52,012 nucleotides of DNA from Phycisphaerales bacterium UBA6054 (GCA_002429045.1 DIYM01000031.1:1-52012), one strand, 5' to 3'. Shown: positions 8,833-17,952, numbered from the stretch's first letter. Numbers and translations are program-made. Notes: generated by a model not told the origin, from the letters alone.

Positions 8833-10008
8833 CTACCCCGGGACCGACGCTCGCCGCCAGTCCGTGGTTTCGAGGACCGGGATGACAGGCGCCAGGTCGG
8901 CTCGGAAGCGATCCCAGAGGGTCGCGAAGCGCTCGACCGCTTCGTGCTCACCGACCTGGTCGATCGATGCTGCCGAGAACCGGTGCCCGACCGAGCAGCA
9001 CCTGGTATAGACAGCCTCGATCCGGTCGCCGCGTCGATCGATGGAACAGCCCGCGTCGCGGAACCGATGGACCATGTGCCGGCGCAGGGACCGGTTGGGG
9101 AAGGTCCCCAACTCGGCGACCAGATAGATACCCGGCCTCCGGTTGTTGATCTTCACCCAGAGAACAAACGGTGTCCGTCTCGCCAGGCGCGGCCACGATG
9201 TCCCGACCGGAGGCAGAATCCTGTCCAGTTCTTCGGTCAGGAACTTGACCATCTTCCCCTGCCTCTGCGTGAACGGGCACCCGATCTCGTCTCTGAGGTA
9301 CTCCTCGATCGCTGCCGCGAGATGCTTCGAATCGCCGTAGCGCACAGAACGTTTTGAGGCCCGCTCGGAGCTCTGCTTCTGAGCGATTCGGATCTGGTAG
9401 TCCGCGGCTTCAGGCAGCGGAACGACCTGCTGCACGTCGAGAAGAACCCGATCCTCGAGCTTGTAGGGGTTCAATCGCACACACGTGATATCGATCTCAC
9501 GCTCGTTCAGCCACATGACGGCGGTGGTCAGTTCTTTCGAGAAGTCCCCCGCCGCGAGCACGATCCGGACATCCTGCGCAAACTCCTCTTCATTCGGCTC
9601 GTCCCACCCGAGATGCCCGAGCAGAATCTCCTCGGGATCGTCGTTCTCTCGCCCGAGTCTGCCGAGATACGCGGAGAACACCTCGACCACCTTCGCGTAG
9701 GTCATCGTCGACGCCATCGCGGCATACCGCAGCGCCTGGAGTTCCATATGCCCGCCGCCGCTCGATCTCTTCAACTCGATGACGACAAGCCTCGCGTCGT
9801 CGGCGTCGATGCCGAGCAGGTCGATGCGGCGCCGCGAGTCCTCCCACTGCCCGAACTCCTCGGCCACGACGAGCGTTCCCGGGCTGATGATCTCGATGTT
9901 CTCGCGGAGCAACCGCTGCAGGTCTTCGCGCTCCCGGATCTGATTCGCTCCGAAGGTCGATTCCTCAAGCCGGACGATGTCGGTCTTCGTGATCTCGTAG
10001 ATCGTCAT
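8833..10008 (-). CDS. PD-(D/E)XK nuclease-like protein of the NucS/DUF91 type
   Basis: 391 residues. The start at 10008 gives MTIYEITKTD and lies 2 bases past the stop of the ABC permease gene, implying translational coupling. The N-terminal ~110 residues carry the nuclease signature: Asp63 in 'RRIDLLGIDADD', then Glu78 and Lys80 in 'LVVIELKRSSGG', which is the D...ExK pattern of restriction-endonuclease-fold enzymes and matches the NucS C-terminal type module. The rest (a central 'KHLAAAIEEYLRDEIGC' region and a C-terminal region with a 'GIYLVAELGTFPNRSL' segment) is unassigned. The substrate is unknown; DNA repair or defence are the usual roles of the fold. It converges with rpoN with only 3 bases between stops. 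Confidence 0.8.
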   Translation of the reverse strand: MTIYEITKTDIVRLEESTFGANQIREREDLQRLLRENIEIISPGTLVVAEEFGQWEDSRRRIDLLGIDADDARLVVIELKRSSGGGHMELQALRYAAMASTMTYAKVVEVFSAYLGRLGRENDDPEEILLGHLGWDEPNEEEFAQDVRIVLAAGDFSKELTTAVMWLNEREIDITCVRLNPYKLEDRVLLDVQQVVPLPEAADYQIRIAQKQSSERASKRSVRYGDSKHLAAAIEEYLRDEIGCPFTQRQGKMVKFLTEELDRILPPVGTSWPRLARRTPFVLWVKINNRRPGIYLVAELGTFPNRSLRRHMVHRFRDAGCSIDRRGDRIEAVYTRCCSVGHRFSAASIDQVGEHEAVERFATLWDRFRADLAPVIPVLETTDWRRASVPG

Positions 10009-10010
10009 GC

Positions 10011-11870
10011 TTACTTCGTCCCCGCCAGCTTGCGCACCGTGAAGTCGAAGCCGCGGACCATCGCGGCGTGGACCGCGTAGACCACCGCGATGTAGATCGC
10101 CGCGCTCACGACGGCCCCGATCGCGAGCGAGACCCGCGCCGCGCCAAGGCCCGCGTCGTCCACGGTCTCGTTCATGCGCTGCACCGGCGCGACCAGCGCG
10201 TCCAGCAGGCTCGCCGGGGACAGCGCCGCGATCGCCGGCCCGATCACCGGCATGTCCTGCCCGCTCTGCCACCCGCACAACCCGATGATGCCGGTGATGA
10301 TCCCCACCACCGCGACCGTGCCGATCACCGAGCCCAGCGTGCCCTTGCTCTTCAGCGACCACTGCAGACCCACCATGACACAGAACGCGATGAACGGAAC
10401 CAGGACCAACGCGGCGATGAGCCCGGCCTCCGGGAGCACCGCCGACACGGGCACCCCCGTGTTGCCGATCCGCTCGGCGACCATCGTGCCGCCCTCGCGG
10501 ATGTTGTTGCCGAAGTACGCGTACAGGCCCGCGATCCCGATCGTGAACACCGGCACCGCGATCAGCGGGATCAGGTACGCGATCAGGCCCCGGAGCTTGC
10601 CGGTCAGGTACATCCCGGGCGTGATCGGCGTGGTCAGGATCAGGTCCAGCGTCCCGTCCTCGCGCTCTCGAGAAACCGCCGTCGCCGCCATGTTGATCGC
10701 GACCAGCGCGATCACGAACACCTCCGTGAACACGACCGACCGGACCACGAACCTGAAATCACCCGGCGAGAGCGTGCCCGTGTGGAACAGCACGACCACC
10801 GCCACGCCCAGCACGCCCCCGAGCGCGATGAAGCTCCACCGGGCCAGGATCCGCCAGAACGTCGCGTTCCGGGCCGCCGCCTCGCGCCACGCGATCGGGT
10901 TGAGCCACACGGTGCGGGGCGGGCGGTGCTCGGCCCCCTTCGCGCCCAGGCCCATCGCCCGGCGGTACCACGGGATGCCCGACGAACCGGCCGCGATCTG
11001 ACGGAGCCCGCCCGATCGCACCGTCAGCGTGCTCGCCAGCATCAGCGCCGCGCTGATCAGAAGCGTGCCCCACACCCAGGCCCGCACCGGTGTCTCGAAC
11101 GCGAGCGCCTTCAGCCCGCCGTATGCCCCCAACTCGGCGACCGGGTAGCTCGTCGGGCTCAGCAGCGAACGCAACGCCAAGAAAGGGTTCACCGCGGTCA
11201 TGACGGTCACGCCGTCGCCGTTCAGCCCCGCGCCCATCCCCCGCGATCGCAGCCACGCGTCCACCGCGATCGTCGCGGCCAGGTACGTCACCACCGACAC
11301 ATAGAACGCGAATACCGCACGCTGCCCGACCAGGCGCGACACCGAGAGCGCGATCGCGATCGCGCCCACCAGCACCGCCGCCCCCGCACCGACCAGGTAG
11401 CTGGCCATGATCGAGCGCCCCGGGACGCCCCCGAAGAACTGGGTCAGCGCGAACAGCGGGAGGCTGGCGAACAGCAACGCGAGCACGAACCACAACCGCC
11501 CGAACAGGTTCCCCAGCACGATCTCCATCTTGGACATCGGCGTGGTCAGCAGGATGTCCCACGTCCGCGGGTTGGCTTCCTGGGCGATCGCCCCGGCCAT
11601 GAACACCGGGCTGAGGATGCAGATCAACGCCACCTGGAGGTACGCCACCCACGCGAAGCTCGTCGCCCCGCTCGACGCCAGTTCGCGGTAGCTCACGTCC
11701 CCGCCCTGCGTGTTGCCCAGAACCGCCCACAGCAGCACCAGGATCAGCACCGCCAGGTAGCCGGATCTGACCATGTTGTGCTTGTTCCGACGCGACGCGT
11801 TCTGGACCAGACGCACCGCGATCGGGTTGGACGGTCCAAGACGCAACAACCAGCGGAGGAAGACGGGCAT
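10011..11870 (-). CDS. ABC-2 family transporter permease, two fused permease modules
   Basis: 619 residues with about a dozen hydrophobic segments. Each half carries the short ABC-2 coupling motif: 'QEANPRTWDILLTTPMSKME' near residues 98-117 and 'EREDGTLDLILTTPITPG' near 397-420. The protein is therefore two ABC-2 permease modules in one chain, as in NatB-like or gliding-type exporters. The start at 11870 sits 5 bases after a TAGGAT -10 element on the minus strand. No ATP-binding subunit is adjacent, so its partner must be elsewhere. The cargo is unknown. Confidence 0.85.
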   Translation of the reverse strand: MPVFLRWLLRLGPSNPIAVRLVQNASRRNKHNMVRSGYLAVLILVLLWAVLGNTQGGDVSYRELASSGATSFAWVAYLQVALICILSPVFMAGAIAQEANPRTWDILLTTPMSKMEIVLGNLFGRLWFVLALLFASLPLFALTQFFGGVPGRSIMASYLVGAGAAVLVGAIAIALSVSRLVGQRAVFAFYVSVVTYLAATIAVDAWLRSRGMGAGLNGDGVTVMTAVNPFLALRSLLSPTSYPVAELGAYGGLKALAFETPVRAWVWGTLLISAALMLASTLTVRSGGLRQIAAGSSGIPWYRRAMGLGAKGAEHRPPRTVWLNPIAWREAAARNATFWRILARWSFIALGGVLGVAVVVLFHTGTLSPGDFRFVVRSVVFTEVFVIALVAINMAATAVSREREDGTLDLILTTPITPGMYLTGKLRGLIAYLIPLIAVPVFTIGIAGLYAYFGNNIREGGTMVAERIGNTGVPVSAVLPEAGLIAALVLVPFIAFCVMVGLQWSLKSKGTLGSVIGTVAVVGIITGIIGLCGWQSGQDMPVIGPAIAALSPASLLDALVAPVQRMNETVDDAGLGAARVSLAIGAVVSAAIYIAVVYAVHAAMVRGFDFTVRKLAGTK

Positions 11871-11881
11871 CCCGGATCCTA
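11871..11881 (-). promoter_or_regulatory. Leaderless -10 element for the ABC-2 permease gene
   Basis: Read on the minus strand, TAGGAT (11881-11876) is followed by 5 bases and then the ATG ending at 11870. No ribosome-binding site is present. Confidence 0.55.
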
Positions 11882-11981
11882 CCAAGAGCGGCGGGCGGGG
11901 ATCCAGATTTTCGTGCGATCGCGTCGGCTTCGCCGATCCCAGGCGTCGGGCACCGCCCCGACCCGCCGGGCCCGGAGCACG

Positions 11982-11987
11982 TACGAT
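11982..11987 (+). promoter_or_regulatory. Candidate -10 element upstream of the ompH-like gene
   Basis: TACGAT lies 75 bases before the ATG at 12062. That gene has a clear GGAGA ribosome site, so here the same -10 type drives a leadered mRNA. It is divergent from the permease promoter. Confidence 0.35.
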
Positions 11988-12061
11988 CCGAGACAGGACC
12001 CACCACGACACACGCACCGGCGCAACGCCCCAGCGGACCGATTCAGGACGGAGAACGAATC

Positions 12062-12709
12062 ATGCACAGCACGCCCATCTTCAACAGAGACCAGATCAAG
12101 GCCTTCCTGCCCGTGATGCTGGTCCTGACCGCCGCCGTCGCCTGGCACGCCGGCGCGAGCAACGCCACCAGCACCTCGATCGCCCGCCCCCCGGCCCAGC
12201 CGACCGCGACCGCCACTATCGACATCGTCGAGGTCTTCGAGCAACTCAACGAACGCGACACCCTCGAAGCCCAGCTCAAGTCCCGGCGAGACGCCCGCGT
12301 GGCGCAACTCGAAGAGATCAACACACGCATCCAGGCGATCCAGACCGATCTGGAGACCACGCTCAAGCCAGGCACCGACGAATACAAAGAGAAGGTCCGC
12401 GAGTTCATGGAGCAGCGGGCGGTCGCCGAGGCGCGACGCAACGCCCTGCAGCAGATCATCTCGATCGATCAGGGCGCCCTCCGCCGCCAGTTGTACAGCA
12501 AGATCGAAGCCGCGGTCACCAAGATCGCCGACCGCGACGGCATCGACGTGGTCATCCTCGACGACTCGACGTTCCCGATCCCCGAAGACGCGTCCGACAA
12601 CGACGTCTACCGCGCCATCATCACCAAGGGCGTGATCTACCGGCACGAGTCGATCGATCTGACCCAACGCGTGATCACCCTGATGAACAACGAGTACGCA
12701 GCACCGTGA
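12062..12709 (+). CDS. OmpH/Skp-like periplasmic chaperone
   Basis: 215 residues. An N-terminal hydrophobic segment (AFLPVMLVLTAAVAWHAGA) is followed by the OmpH pattern: 'IDIVEVFEQLNERDTLEAQL' (cf. 'VDVQRVFN...'), a long charged coiled-coil from about residue 65 to 150 (two hairpin arms), and a C-terminal beta segment (GIDVVILDDSTFPIP). Skp-type proteins carry outer-membrane proteins across the periplasm. The start is supported by an ACGGAGA at 12048-12054. The gene precedes lpxD and lpxC, echoing the bamA-skp-lpxD order of proteobacteria and supporting an outer-membrane assembly role. Confidence 0.85.
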   Translation: MHSTPIFNRDQIKAFLPVMLVLTAAVAWHAGASNATSTSIARPPAQPTATATIDIVEVFEQLNERDTLEAQLKSRRDARVAQLEEINTRIQAIQTDLETTLKPGTDEYKEKVREFMEQRAVAEARRNALQQIISIDQGALRRQLYSKIEAAVTKIADRDGIDVVILDDSTFPIPEDASDNDVYRAIITKGVIYRHESIDLTQRVITLMNNEYAAP

Positions 12710-12767
12710 GCAACCAAGCCGCGTGACCCCACCCGTCCTCACCCGACCCACCGGACGAGCGTACACG

Positions 12768-13844
12768 ATGCCCGATCACGACGATGACGCCCAACTGAGC
12801 ATGGCCGCGGGCGACCTCGCCGAGTTGCTCGGCGGTTCCCTGGACGGGCCCGCCGACCTGCAACTCACGGGCATCGCCGCCATCGAGTCCGGGGGCCCGG
12901 GCGATCTGACGTTCATCCGCGCCGCCCAGTTCGCCAAGCGGTGGCCCGAGAGCCGCTGCTCGGCCGCCCTGGTCTCCGAGGGCATCGACATCCCGGGCTC
13001 GACCCCCGGGCGCGCCATCATCCGAGTCCCGGACGCCGACGCCGCGTTCGCCGCGATCCTCGGGCGCATCGACCCCGGCATCCACACCCCCCCGCCCGGC
13101 ATCCACCCGAGCAGCACCGTCGACCCGGAGGCGCAGGTGGACCCGGCAGCCCGCGTCGGCCCGAACTGCACCATCGGGCCCGGCGCGCGCGTCGGGGCGT
13201 CGGCCGTCCTCATCGCCGGCGTCCACATCGGCGCCCACGCCGACACCGGAGAAGGGTCCACGCTCCACCCCGGCGTCGTCATCGCCGACCGATGCCGACT
13301 CGGTGATCGCTGCGTCGTCCACCCCAACGCCGTCATCGGGTCCGACGGGTTCGGGTTCATCCCCCCGACCGAGGACAAGCCCGCCATCCGCATCCCGCAG
13401 ATCGGAACCGTCGAGATCGGCGCCGAGTGCGAGATCGGCGCCGGCTCCACGATCGACCGAGCCAAGCTCGGCGTCACCCGCCTCGGCGACCGCGTCAAGC
13501 TCGACAACCTCGTGCACATCGGGCACAACACCACCGTCGGCGACGACTCCATCCTCTGCGGACGCGTCACCATCGGGGGATCGGTCACCATCGGAAAACG
13601 CGTCATGTGCGGGGGCTCGGTCACCTTCTCAGATCAGATCACCATCGGGGACAACGCCCGCATCGCCGGGGGCACCGTCGCGATGGACGACATCCCCGCG
13701 GGCGAGACCTACGTCGGCATGCCCGCCATGCCCGCCCGCACCGCGATGGCCAACTACTCCGCGTTCCGAACGCTGTCCGAGTTCACACGCCGCACCGACA
13801 AGGCGATCGCCAGAATCGACAGAGCGCTGGGCACGAGCCCGTGA
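12768..13844 (+). CDS. lpxD: UDP-3-O-acylglucosamine N-acyltransferase
   Basis: 358 residues. LpxD adds the second acyl chain to UDP-3-O-acyl-glucosamine in lipid A synthesis. The N-terminal uridine-binding domain (to about residue 110, with 'SGGPGDLTFIRAAQFAKRW') is followed by a left-handed beta helix of isoleucine/valine-rich hexapeptides. The conserved 'GSDGFGF' turn and the catalytic His in 'VHIGHNT' (near residue 253) are present. The ATG at 12768 starts next to the N-terminal domain; an upstream in-frame ATG-type start at 12723 would add 15 unrelated residues. The stop overlaps the lpxC start by 4 bases. Confidence 0.95.
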   Translation: MPDHDDDAQLSMAAGDLAELLGGSLDGPADLQLTGIAAIESGGPGDLTFIRAAQFAKRWPESRCSAALVSEGIDIPGSTPGRAIIRVPDADAAFAAILGRIDPGIHTPPPGIHPSSTVDPEAQVDPAARVGPNCTIGPGARVGASAVLIAGVHIGAHADTGEGSTLHPGVVIADRCRLGDRCVVHPNAVIGSDGFGFIPPTEDKPAIRIPQIGTVEIGAECEIGAGSTIDRAKLGVTRLGDRVKLDNLVHIGHNTTVGDDSILCGRVTIGGSVTIGKRVMCGGSVTFSDQITIGDNARIAGGTVAMDDIPAGETYVGMPAMPARTAMANYSAFRTLSEFTRRTDKAIARIDRALGTSP

Positions 13845-14701
13845 ACGCGCCTCCGGCCAAGAGCATCGCGTCGCCGGTCACCCTGACAGGACGGGCGCTC
13901 TTCTCCGGCGTGGATTCCTCGCTCACGGTCCGCCCGGCGCCGTCGCGGACCGGGCTCGTGATCCGCCGCCTGGGCACCGACACGCCCGCCACCCTCGACC
14001 ACCTCAGCGACACGCCCGCACACCCCGCGTTCGCCGGGCTCCGCCCCCGCTGCACCAGCCTCGGCAACCCGCCGACCGCGATGACCGAACACGCGCTCGC
14101 CACGCTCGCCGGGCTCGGCATCACCGACGCGATCCTCGAGTGCGACGCGGGCGAACTCCCCATCGGGGACGGCTCCTCCGCGACGCTCACCAGAGCCATC
14201 CTGGACGCGGGGATCGAGACGCTCGGCCCGCCGGTCGAACCCATGGTCCTCGAGAGCGCGGTCGAGTACCGACGCGACGACACGCTCATCACCGCCGAGC
14301 CCCACCACGAGATCGATTACCGGTATCAGCTCGATTACGGGCCCGACTCGCCCGTCACCCCGGCAACGGCGCGGTGGCTCGGGGACCCCGACGACTTCGC
14401 CGCCTCGATCGCACCCGCCCGGACGTTCTCGACCGAGCAAGAAGCCAGGCGGGCGGCCGCCGCCGGGCTCTTCGAATCGTTCGCGCCTTCCGACCTGCTC
14501 GTCATCGGGCCCGACGGACCGATCGACAACAGCCTCCGCTTCCCCGACGAGTGCGCCCGCCACAAACTGCTCGATCTGATCGGGGACCTCGCCCTGCTCG
14601 GTCGACCGTTCATCGCACGCGTCCACGCGCGCCGCTCCGGGCACGCCGACACCCACGCGTTCTGCAGGATGGTTCGCGGAGCGATCTCTCCCCGAACCTG
14701 A
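13841..14701 (+). CDS. lpxC: UDP-3-O-acyl-N-acetylglucosamine deacetylase
   Basis: 286 residues, slightly shorter than the E. coli enzyme. LpxC is the zinc-dependent committed step of lipid A synthesis. Zinc-ligand and active-site motifs are recognisable: 'MTEHALATLAGLGI' (first His, near residue 84), 'LPIGDGSSA', 'HKLLDLIGDLAL' (His and Asp) and a late 'SGHADTHAF' His. The GTG start lies in the lpxD stop (GTGA overlap, 13841-13844), a typical coupled arrangement. A small CACATC/GATGTG hairpin at 14713-14726, followed by a T-rich stretch, may end the transcript. Confidence 0.93.
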   Translation: MNAPPAKSIASPVTLTGRALFSGVDSSLTVRPAPSRTGLVIRRLGTDTPATLDHLSDTPAHPAFAGLRPRCTSLGNPPTAMTEHALATLAGLGITDAILECDAGELPIGDGSSATLTRAILDAGIETLGPPVEPMVLESAVEYRRDDTLITAEPHHEIDYRYQLDYGPDSPVTPATARWLGDPDDFAASIAPARTFSTEQEARRAAAAGLFESFAPSDLLVIGPDGPIDNSLRFPDECARHKLLDLIGDLALLGRPFIARVHARRSGHADTHAFCRMVRGAISPRT

Positions 14702-14759
14702 TTTGCTGATACCACATCCCGATGTGTGCGCTGTTTGGTTGTGATCGGTCTGTATCCGC

Positions 14760-14787
14760 TTGTGCCGCGGACAACGCGCGGTACCAT
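14760..14787 (+). promoter_or_regulatory. Candidate sigma-70 type promoter for the lipoprotein gene
   Basis: TTGTGC at 14760-14765 and TACCAT at 14782-14787 are separated by 16 bases. The mRNA would have a leader of about 90 bases before the ATG at 14886. Confidence 0.4.
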
Positions 14788-14885
14788 CGCCCGACCGCTC
14801 CCCACGGATCGTGAGCACCCCGCCGGGCCCGTCGGACCAACGCCGACCGATCGGCCCGTGCACACCCGGCGTGGGAGATCCGCAC

Positions 14886-15491
14886 ATGCAGTGCGCACAC
14901 ATGCTTCGATCGTTGATCATCACCTCGTTGCTCGTTCTCTCGGCACTCGCGCCGAGCGCCTGCGGCTCGTTGCGGGAGACCGTCGCGCAGGCGACCGACC
15001 TGCGCAACGAGGCCGCCCAAGCCCGCGATGCCGTCGCGGCCCGGGTCGAATCGCTCGAGAGCGACCGCGACTCGCTCCCGCCGGGCTCACCCGAGCACGC
15101 CGAGACCGAGACCGCGATCGCGTTGGCCAACGCCAGGCTCGCCGCCCTCGACGCGGCGGTGCTCCACGCCGACCGGGTCCTCGAAGAGATGACCAGCCCG
15201 AGCGACTCGCTCACCAGGGGCGTGGGTGCGCTCTCGCCCTACCTGCCGGGCCCGGCCCAGGGACCGGCGTTGCTCGGGGCGGCCCTGATCGCCACGCTGC
15301 TCAGGGCCCACCAGGTCCGCAAGGGGGCCGGATCGATCGCCGCCTCGATCCAGAAAGCCATGACCGATCCGGAGTTCAAGGCCGCGTTCGAACGCCAGGC
15401 GGCCACGATCCGCAGCATCCAGACCCCCGCGGCCCGACGAATCGTGGATCAGGAAACGAATCCGAGAACCGGGCCCCGAATGCCGATCTAG
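14886..15491 (+). CDS. Hypothetical lipoprotein with coiled coil
   Basis: 201 residues. The ATG at 14886 has GGGAG at 14873-14877. The N-terminus is a lipoprotein-like signal (SLIITSLLVLSALAPSACGS), although the position three before the Cys is Pro rather than Leu. An Ala/Glu-rich helical stretch with heptad character covers about residues 25-95 (TDLRNEAAQARDAVAARVES and onward). A second hydrophobic segment (ALLGAALIATLLRA) lies near residue 140. I do not recognise a family. The resemblance to short coiled-coil cell-envelope lipoproteins is only structural. Confidence 0.7.
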   Translation: MQCAHMLRSLIITSLLVLSALAPSACGSLRETVAQATDLRNEAAQARDAVAARVESLESDRDSLPPGSPEHAETETAIALANARLAALDAAVLHADRVLEEMTSPSDSLTRGVGALSPYLPGPAQGPALLGAALIATLLRAHQVRKGAGSIAASIQKAMTDPEFKAAFERQAATIRSIQTPAARRIVDQETNPRTGPRMPI

Positions 15492-15555
15492 GCTCCAACG
15501 GGTCGTCGCCCCGTTCCCCCTGAACCCCGCCCGATCCCCGCCGGTATCACAGACG

Positions 15556-16335
15556 ATGGCAACCACGCACGCCGCCAGCACGCCGCCGAACCACCCCAAA
15601 CCGCGGGCGTTCACCCTGATCGAACTGCTCGTCGTGATCGCGATCATCGCGACGCTGATCTCGATCCTGCTGCCAGCGATCGGCGCCGCCCGCGACGCCG
15701 CCCGGCGCACCAAATGCCTGGCCAACCTCCGCTCGATGCAGATCGGCCTGACGATGTATCTCGATCAGGAGTCGCGGGGCGTGCTGCCAGAGGTCCTCCC
15801 GATCGTGGACCCGGACCTGGGGTCCGACGGCGACTTCGTCAACTCCAACGAGCCGTCGCTCGTGTTCATCCTCGGGCGGTACATCGACGCGCCACTGCCC
15901 CGGCGCGACCCCGCGTTCGGCGACGACCCAGAAGCCCCCTTCATCGCCGAAGACCCGTACAAATGCCCGCAGGACCGCTTCTCGGACGACCCCGCGGAAG
16001 AAGGGCGGGCCGTGCACGAATCCTTCGGGACCTCGTACGCCTACCTGCCCGGGCTCGCGATGCTGGTGCTCGAGTTCACCGGGGCTGCCAACGCGGGCGA
16101 GTTGGCGCGACCCGTCACCACGGTCTGGAACGACTTTATCAGTTCGGACCGCGAACTCGTCCGGCTGCCGGTGCTCTATGACGCCGACGAGTGGCACGAC
16201 CGCGGCGGATCGGGCGAGGGACGACAGGCGTCCTATCTCGACGGGAGCGCCGGCTGGATTGTGGAAGGCACGCAGGACGATCTCTTTTCTGACATCATCG
16301 AGCAAGCCGCCCGCAACGCCGGGCTGCGACCATGA
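15556..16335 (+). CDS. Type II secretion pseudopilin-like protein (prepilin N-terminal signal)
   Basis: 259 residues. The N-terminus carries a class III prepilin signal: basic stretch, then 'RAFTLIELLVVIAIIATLIS' with the Phe at +1 and Glu at +5 after peptidase cleavage, then a hydrophobic helix and 'RRTKCLANLRSMQIGLTMYL'. This is the G-type pseudopilin-like family that is very abundant in planctomycetes. The C-terminal domain is globular with Asp/Glu-rich loops. No other secretion genes are nearby, so its partner machine is not known. The following gene starts within or just after its stop codon. Confidence 0.85.
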   Translation: MATTHAASTPPNHPKPRAFTLIELLVVIAIIATLISILLPAIGAARDAARRTKCLANLRSMQIGLTMYLDQESRGVLPEVLPIVDPDLGSDGDFVNSNEPSLVFILGRYIDAPLPRRDPAFGDDPEAPFIAEDPYKCPQDRFSDDPAEEGRAVHESFGTSYAYLPGLAMLVLEFTGAANAGELARPVTTVWNDFISSDRELVRLPVLYDADEWHDRGGSGEGRQASYLDGSAGWIVEGTQDDLFSDIIEQAARNAGLRP

Positions 16336-16352
16336 TCCCGAGGGAGCCGCGC

Positions 16353-17165
16353 ATGAGCCACAGCAACAACCAGCCCTCGCTGCTCGATGACCTCGACACC
16401 GCGCCCGCCCCGACGAAGCGGACGCGCCCCAAGACCGTGCCCTGGCTGAAGCGCAACTGGAACCGGCTGCATCACGATCGGCGGGCGCGCACGGCGTTCG
16501 GGGCCTGCGCGGGGATGCTGCTGCTCTCGGGCCTCATCGTGGGCGTCGCGTCCGCGCTGCCCGCGGCGCGACCGGACTACGGCTCGGACCGCATCGACAC
16601 GCTCTTCGAATACACCCTGCTCACCGACGAGTTCAACCGCCTGTCCGTCCAGGAACGGGCCGAGCTGATCGGGCAGCTGGTCGACCGCATCGGGTCGATG
16701 GGATCCTCGGATTCCGTGCTGCTCGCCGCGTTCGCGTCGTCGATCCGCGGCGAGGCCCGGGACCAGCTCCTCGAGAACGCGTCGCGCCTCTTCATCGACA
16801 TGATCGACGAGCAGGCGGTCGCGTACGACCCCGGGCTCTCCAAGGCAGAACGCGAGAAACAACTCGACGAGACGATCGCGACGATGCACCGGCTCTTCGC
16901 GACCATGGGCGGGAATCTCGATGAAGACAAGACCGACGAGGAGCGTGTCGCCGAGGCCGAGGCCCAGGCGCAGCGTGACATGCAGGCCGTCGAGGACGGC
17001 GAGTTCTCGGCGCGCGACGCCGGGCAGTTCTTCGGCACGATGAACCGCGTGCTCGGCAGCCGCTCTTCGCCCCAGCAGACCGCCCGGGGCGGGCGGATGC
17101 TGCGCGACATGACCCGGCGCCTGCGCGGGCAGGACATCGACACCGGGAAACCGGCCGACGACTGA
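16353..17165 (+). CDS. Single-pass membrane protein, function unknown
   Basis: 270 residues from the ATG at 16353, chosen for the GAGGGAG at 16340-16346. An in-frame ATG at 16332, overlapping the previous stop, would add 7 residues. There is a Pro/Lys/Arg-rich cytoplasmic N-terminus, one transmembrane helix (about residues 43-66, 'FGACAGMLLLSGLIVGVASA') and a mostly helical, acidic external domain with 'LSKAEREKQLDETIATMHRL'. No family is recognised. Probably co-transcribed with the pseudopilin gene. Confidence 0.75.
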   Translation: MSHSNNQPSLLDDLDTAPAPTKRTRPKTVPWLKRNWNRLHHDRRARTAFGACAGMLLLSGLIVGVASALPAARPDYGSDRIDTLFEYTLLTDEFNRLSVQERAELIGQLVDRIGSMGSSDSVLLAAFASSIRGEARDQLLENASRLFIDMIDEQAVAYDPGLSKAEREKQLDETIATMHRLFATMGGNLDEDKTDEERVAEAEAQAQRDMQAVEDGEFSARDAGQFFGTMNRVLGSRSSPQQTARGGRMLRDMTRRLRGQDIDTGKPADD

Positions 17166-17168
17166 GCC

Positions 17169-17912
17169 CTACCGAGAACGCTCAGTCCGCAGCGACAACT
17201 CGACCCGCCCGCCCCGGGCGTTCAGGTCGAGAATCCGCACGTCGCGCCCGTCGGGCAGGTGGACGACCGGCTCGACCGCGATCGGGGCGTCCCCGGCCAG
17301 CACCTCGCGCATCGTCGGTTCGCCGGGCTCGGCCCGCCCGAAGTGCGACTCCATCTGCGCGATCACCCACGAGTCCGGCACCGGCACGCCCCCGATCCGA
17401 GCGCCGTGCGTCCGCACCCACACCGACCCGTCGGCCCGCACCTCGGGCGTGAACATCAGCCACGCCACCGACGCGCCCGAGTCGTGCACCACCCGGACAC
17501 CCAGCGTGACCCGCTCCTCATGGAACCCCACGCGGACGGAATCGACCTGGTCGGGCCATTCCGCTTTGCCGTCGTCGGCCCAGCCCCGAAGACGCACCGC
17601 CAGCCACGCGTTGGCGCTGTCCTGGTTGATCGCGACCTTCCAGTCCGATCCGGTCTCGTCCGTGTTGGCGCGCACCATCGATGCCTGGCTCGCGAACGCA
17701 CGCTCGAGCAGATCGGCCAACTCGATCGTCTCGGTGCTGGTCGCGTCTACCTCGGGCCACCACGCCGGGTCTTGGCGCAGCTCGGAAAGGAACCACAGAG
17801 AACCGCCCCAGAACACCACGACCCCCGCCATCGCGACCAGGATCGCCCGGACGCCGAAGCGTGGTTCCCGGGGATCCCCGCGGCGCTTGGGTTGGCCCGT
17901 CTTGCTGCCCAT
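17169..17912 (-). CDS. Membrane-anchored hypothetical protein
   Basis: 247 residues. A Lys/Arg-rich start (MGSKTGQPKRRGDPREPR) is followed by one membrane helix (AILVAMAGVVVFWGGSLWFL) and an outside domain of beta-type sequence with many Trp/Val/Arg residues (e.g. 'NAWLAVRLRGWADD', 'ASVAWLMFTPEVRADGS'). No family is recognised. The start at 17912 fits a TATCGT -10 element 6 bases upstream, with no ribosome site. The gene converges with the preceding membrane-protein gene (3-base gap). Confidence 0.75.
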   Translation of the reverse strand: MGSKTGQPKRRGDPREPRFGVRAILVAMAGVVVFWGGSLWFLSELRQDPAWWPEVDATSTETIELADLLERAFASQASMVRANTDETGSDWKVAINQDSANAWLAVRLRGWADDGKAEWPDQVDSVRVGFHEERVTLGVRVVHDSGASVAWLMFTPEVRADGSVWVRTHGARIGGVPVPDSWVIAQMESHFGRAEPGEPTMREVLAGDAPIAVEPVVHLPDGRDVRILDLNARGGRVELSLRTERSR

Positions 17913-17924
17913 CCACCCACGATA
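17913..17924 (-). promoter_or_regulatory. Leaderless -10 element for the gene at 17169-17912
   Basis: On the minus strand, TATCGT (17924-17919) is followed by 6 bases and the ATG at 17912. It lies directly after the terminator hairpin of the ribosomal operon. Confidence 0.55.
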
Positions 17925-17930
17925 GAAACA

Positions 17931-17952
17931 CAGCCCGGACAAGTCCGGGCTG
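17931..17952 (-). terminator. Intrinsic terminator of the rplM-rpsI operon
   Basis: CAGCCCGGA (17931-17939) pairs with TCCGGGCTG (17944-17952) around a CAAG loop. On the minus strand the hairpin is followed by a T-rich TGTTTCT. It lies about 30 bases beyond the rpsI stop. Confidence 0.7.

Noticed and set aside
10068..12116. 682-codon plus-strand open frame opposite the ABC-2 permease
   Set aside because: Arg/His/Gln-rich low-complexity translation with no motif; the opposite strand encodes membrane helices and ABC-2 motifs.
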